A stretch of DNA of 21,688 nucleotides, taken from assembly GCA_040757115.1 (NCBI GenBank), contig JBFLYA010000049.1:1-21688 (forward strand), in the 5' to 3' direction. The translations under genes were made by a program, and so were the position numbers. The notes under the pieces are model-generated. The model made no database searches and had not been told where the DNA came from. It saw nothing but the letters and a program-made list of their open reading frames with translations. This document shows, piece after piece, positions 18,693 to 21,688 of the stretch. Each line of letters opens with the position of its first letter. The first letter of the stretch is position 1. This DNA comes from a bacterium. Lineage in GTDB: Bacteria > UBA9089 > CG2-30-40-21 > SBAY01.

Positions 18693-21215
18693 ATGGAACT
18701 TAAAGAGTATCAGAAAAAGACATTAGAGCAGATTAAGCGTTATCTTGACTCCCTTGCTGAATTTAGGGCAAAGAATGCAAAGGCAATAGAACTAGACCCC
18801 GAACTGTCAATTAACTTTCCGCTTAAAGCCTGGGAAAAGGTTGTTGAAACAGCCTATCACTCCAAGAAGAATGGACTGGGTGAGGAATTGCCAAATTTCT
18901 ACCTTAAGATTCCAACAGGTGGTGGCAAGACAATACTTGCCTGTCATACCATTGACTTAATAAATAGGACTTATCTAAAGAAACAAACAGGGATTGTCTT
19001 ATGGATTGTGCCAACCACACAAATTTATAAGCAAACACTTGCCAGCTTAAAAAATCGTGAACATCCATATCGTCAGGTTTTGGATATTTCAAGTGCTGGC
19101 AGAACGATTATCTTAGAAAAAACAGATAGGTTCACTAAATTAGATGTAAAAGAAAATCTGGTGCTCATGCTACTTATGTTGCCATCAGCCAGCAGGCAGA
19201 ATAAAGAGGTATTAAAGGTCTTTAAGGATAATGGTGGTTTTGGTGAATTTTTCCCTGAGGAAGATGATAGAGAAGGAAATAAAAAGCTCTTAGAAGAATT
19301 TACAAATTTAGATTGTTTTGGGGATGAAAAAGGGTTTTGGGGTAGGGTGGTAAAGACTTCTCTTGGGAATACCTTGAGAATACTAAAGCCTATAATTATC
19401 ATTGATGAAGGGCATAAGGCATACAGTGAGGTTGCTCAAAAGACAATCAGAGATTTCAATCCGGAGATATTAGTAGAATTATCAGCCACTCCACCTAAAA
19501 ACAGCAATATTCTGGTAAATATTAGTGGGCAAGAACTTAATCGGGAAGAGATGATTAAGCTTGATTTGCACATTACCAATAAAGCAAGCCTTGACTGGAA
19601 AGATGCAATGCTGGCGGCTGTTGAGAAAAGAAACTTTTTAGAAGAAAAAGCCAAACAATATGAGGCCAATACCAGCGAGTATATCCGGCCTATTTGCCTT
19701 ATCCAAGCGGAAAGAACAGGTAAAGAACAGAGAGGAACAAGGTATATCCATGCAGAGGATGTAAAGGAATATCTGATTAAGCAATGCGGAATTTTAGTAG
19801 AAGAAATAGCTATAAAGAGTAGTGAAAAGGATGATATTGAGGGAATTGACCTTTTAAGCAGAGATTGTCCAATCCGCTATATCATTACCAAACAGGCATT
19901 GCAGGAAGGTTGGGATTGTGCCTTTGCCTATCTTCTTGCAATCCTGACCAATCCGAGTTCTCAATTGAGTATTACTCAATTAGTGGGAAGAATCTTGAGG
20001 CAACCGAAGGCAAGAAAAACAAAGGTAAAAGAGCTTGATGAGAGCTATGTCATCTGTTTTCGCCCAAAGGCAACAGAGCTTTTGGAAAATGTAAAAGGAG
20101 GTTTTGAATCAGAAGGATTAGGAGATCTGGCTGGAAGGGTCTCTGTAGATGAAGGAGATCTGGAAAGTATAGAGGCAACAAGAGAAAGAACTGTTGGTTA
20201 TAGAGAAAGGTTTAAAAAGTTTGAAGGAAAGATTTATCTGCCGAAGTTTGTTATTCAAGAAGGGGAAAGTTGGCGTGATGTTAATTATGAAATGGATATT
20301 TTGAGTAGAATAGACTGGAGCAAAGTTAATCTTACGGTATTAACAGATATTCTTCTGGCAGAATCACAGACTGAAGAACAAGAAGTTATTGTTGGGCTTA
20401 GTAAGGATACAAAAATACTGATTGAAGAGAAAGGGCGAGTTTCTAAAGAAGGGGGATTGGAAATTAATAAGGTTTTTCTCACCAGACAAATTTTGGATAT
20501 TGTTCCAAATTCCTGGGTAGCTTATGAAATTGGTAAAAAAGCAATCGATATTTTTTTAGAGAACTACGATGAAAAAACGGTTGCTAATAATCTTGCTTTT
20601 GTTATCGAAGAGTTAAGAAAACACCTTACAAAGGAAAAAGATAGACTATCAGAGCAAGTATTTAGAAAGCTGATTGAGCAAAAAGTCCTTTGGTTCTTTT
20701 TACTTTCTGATAGGGGTGGATACAAATTGCCAGGGAGGATAAGTGTAAAGAAGAGTTCTAAATTATTGGTAAGGCATGATAACACCCCAATACAACTAAG
20801 CCTATTTGATTCTGTCCCAGAGGAGGAGTTTAACGAGTTGGAAAAATCCGTGGCTCTTTACCTTGATGAGCAGGAAAAACTCCTGTGGTGGTATAGGAAC
20901 TTATCGAGGCAAGATTACTATGTTCAAGGTTGGAAGAAACACAGAATTTATCCCGATTTTATTCTTGCTGATACCGATGACAAAAAACAAGATGATTACA
21001 ATAAGGTGTATGTAGTTGAGGCAAAAGGTATACATCTAAAAAATGAAGATACTGATTATAAAAAGAATGTCTTTGATTTCTGTAATAGATTGGGACAACA
21101 GAGGGATTGGAGAGAATTGAATTTAGACTTTGCCCAAAAGAAATTTGAATTTCAGGTAATTTTTGAAGATGAATGGGAGGCAAGAATCAATAAAATATTC
21201 AGTACTAATGTGTAG
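18693..21215 (+). CDS. res: Type III-like restriction endonuclease subunit (Res)
   Basis: This protein of about 840 residues has an N-terminal superfamily-2 helicase with Walker A PTGGGKT, Walker B DEGH, and LSATPPKN; helicase lobe 2 ends with ITQLVGRILRQPKAR. The C-terminal nuclease has the PD-(D/E)xK signature YPDFIL (Asp about residue 755) and VVEAKG (Glu-x-Lys about 20 residues later). With Mod it forms an ATP-dependent restriction enzyme that cleaves unmodified DNA. ATG 18693 (MELKEYQKKTLEQ) gives the usual N-terminus; ATG 18678 in the end of the preceding gene adds five residues. All catalytic motifs are intact. Confidence 0.9.
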   Translation: MELKEYQKKTLEQIKRYLDSLAEFRAKNAKAIELDPELSINFPLKAWEKVVETAYHSKKNGLGEELPNFYLKIPTGGGKTILACHTIDLINRTYLKKQTGIVLWIVPTTQIYKQTLASLKNREHPYRQVLDISSAGRTIILEKTDRFTKLDVKENLVLMLLMLPSASRQNKEVLKVFKDNGGFGEFFPEEDDREGNKKLLEEFTNLDCFGDEKGFWGRVVKTSLGNTLRILKPIIIIDEGHKAYSEVAQKTIRDFNPEILVELSATPPKNSNILVNISGQELNREEMIKLDLHITNKASLDWKDAMLAAVEKRNFLEEKAKQYEANTSEYIRPICLIQAERTGKEQRGTRYIHAEDVKEYLIKQCGILVEEIAIKSSEKDDIEGIDLLSRDCPIRYIITKQALQEGWDCAFAYLLAILTNPSSQLSITQLVGRILRQPKARKTKVKELDESYVICFRPKATELLENVKGGFESEGLGDLAGRVSVDEGDLESIEATRERTVGYRERFKKFEGKIYLPKFVIQEGESWRDVNYEMDILSRIDWSKVNLTVLTDILLAESQTEEQEVIVGLSKDTKILIEEKGRVSKEGGLEINKVFLTRQILDIVPNSWVAYEIGKKAIDIFLENYDEKTVANNLAFVIEELRKHLTKEKDRLSEQVFRKLIEQKVLWFFLLSDRGGYKLPGRISVKKSSKLLVRHDNTPIQLSLFDSVPEEEFNELEKSVALYLDEQEKLLWWYRNLSRQDYYVQGWKKHRIYPDFILADTDDKKQDDYNKVYVVEAKGIHLKNEDTDYKKNVFDFCNRLGQQRDWRELNLDFAQKKFEFQVIFEDEWEARINKIFSTNV

Positions 21216-21301
21216 TGAGAGTAGATCGGCAGAGCGTATAACAGCAGTTTGTGAGCAGACATTGTCAAGGGATATTTTAGATTTGAAAACCCCGAGTCCC
21301 G

Positions 21302-21410
21302 ATTTTCAGGAGAAAGGAAGTTTCACGCCAAGCACGCAAAGAACGCAAAGGGAAATAAGGGGAAAAATTACCTTTGCGTCCTTTGCGTGAAAAAACTATT
21401 TTCAGGAGAA
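21302..21410. mobile_element. Hairpin element between 13-bp direct repeats
   Basis: The arms at about 21321-21349 (TTTCACGCCAAGCACGCAAAG...) and 21370-21391 (CCTTTGCGTCCTTTGCGTGAAA) form an imperfect hairpin of ACGCAAAG units. The sequence ATTTTCAGGAGAA occurs exactly at 21302-21314 and again at 21398-21410, bracketing it. The right copy contains a ribosome-binding-site-like AGGAGAA before the next ATG. The stretch 21216-21301 has nothing recognisable. Confidence 0.5.
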
Positions 21411-21412
21411 TC

Positions 21413-21555
21413 ATGAAAGAAGTATATAAACTTACACATTTCTTTATTCCGGTCCTGCTATAAATGTACTGGCAATCATTTTAACTGCATGTGTTTTGGG
21501 AATGGAAATGGGTATTGCAAGAACATTAGGAGCCATAAAGGTTTTCAAAAAATAA
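21413..21555 (+). pseudogene. Fragment of a membrane permease, frameshifted
   Basis: From ATG 21413 the frame reads MKEVYKLTHFFIPVL and stops. The next frame continues PAINVLAIILTACVLGMEMG, then IARTLGAI and ends KVFKK at TAA. Joined, they resemble one part of an ArsP/UPF0718-type permease (FFIPV-PAIN-LAIILTA-VLG...IAR-xGAI), which is normally above 300 residues. One base appears missing at about 21452-21455, and everything after the first helix is gone. The family call rests on memory of the motif and is moderate. Confidence 0.45.
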
Positions 21556-21666
21556 ATTAACAGATGTGCGGTATAATGTCAAGTAAAAAAAGACAGACTA
21601 TCCCCCAGCAAGATATAACTAAATTTAAAAAAACTAAAATTTGAGATAAATCTTGTTAACATAATC

Positions 21667-21683
21667 TGCTCTTTGATAATTTA
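21667..21683 (+). promoter_or_regulatory. boxA-like antitermination element at the right edge
   Basis: The 17 bases TGCTCTTTGATAATTTA match the Escherichia coli rRNA leader boxA region (TGCTCTTTAACAATTTA) at 15 positions. A TATAAT lies at 21572-21577, without a clear -35. This suggests that an rRNA operon, or another long untranslated transcript such as a CRISPR array, begins just past the window. The interval 21556-21666 holds nothing else recognisable. Confidence 0.5.
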
Positions 21684-21688
21684 TTTAA

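Noticed and set aside
21163-21390. 75-codon ORF overlapping the end of res
   Set aside because: It is an out-of-frame shadow of res that extends into a palindromic repeat.

Overview
The window is about 21.7 kb of AT-rich bacterial chromosome with every recognisable gene on the + strand. A TonB/ExbB/ExbD system with an outer-membrane receptor shows a Gram-negative (diderm) host. Abundant intergenic palindromes with internally repetitive arms, a 23S-intervening-sequence (four-helix-bundle) protein gene and an integron cassette array suggest an uncultivated environmental lineage. I cannot name the taxon from the sequence.

Layout. (1) 1-2835: part of an integron cassette array without its integrase. 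attC sites of about 132 bp (three near-identical copies), 70 bp, and two degenerate ones separate a cassette with no ORF, a BrnT/BrnA-like toxin-antitoxin pair, a HicB/HicA pair, an unknown protein typical of cassettes, and a cupin. (2) 2836-3300: a truncated antitoxin invaded by overlapping hairpin elements. (3) 3301-7173: a SNF2-family helicase and a SWIM zinc-finger protein, abutting. (4) 7471-8933: a translationally coupled set of MOSC protein, methyltransferase, 55-residue Cys/Trp-rich protein and J-domain protein. (5) 8934-9550: nested palindromic elements, the outer one resembling an IS630-type MITE. (6) 9554-14769: an iron block with a Fur-family regulator, a feoA-feoB deletion scar, a TonB-dependent receptor, ExbB, ExbD and TonB, then a methyltransferase. 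Near-identical operators lie in front of fur and of the feo remnant. (7) 15431-21215: a Type III-like restriction-modification operon (mod, DUF6978-like remnant, DUF1828-like gene, res). Its likely promoter is separated from mod by a 484-bp insertion. (8) 21216-21688: a hairpin element flanked by 13-bp direct repeats, a broken permease fragment, and at the right edge a sequence very close to the rRNA-leader boxA element.

The most interesting object is the 484-bp insertion at 15465-15948. It has 11-bp perfect terminal inverted repeats, an exact 8-bp direct repeat on both sides, and inner inverted arms built of a repeated AGTAGGA-type unit. Its only gene is a four-helix-bundle protein of the 23S rRNA intervening-sequence family. 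Non-coding hairpins elsewhere in the window share parts of this design: related termini at 2975/3254, and short flanking direct repeats around 170-249, 10637-10730 and 21315-21397. They could be gene-less relatives of one mobile hairpin system. That link is inference. The termini and direct repeats are read directly from the sequence.
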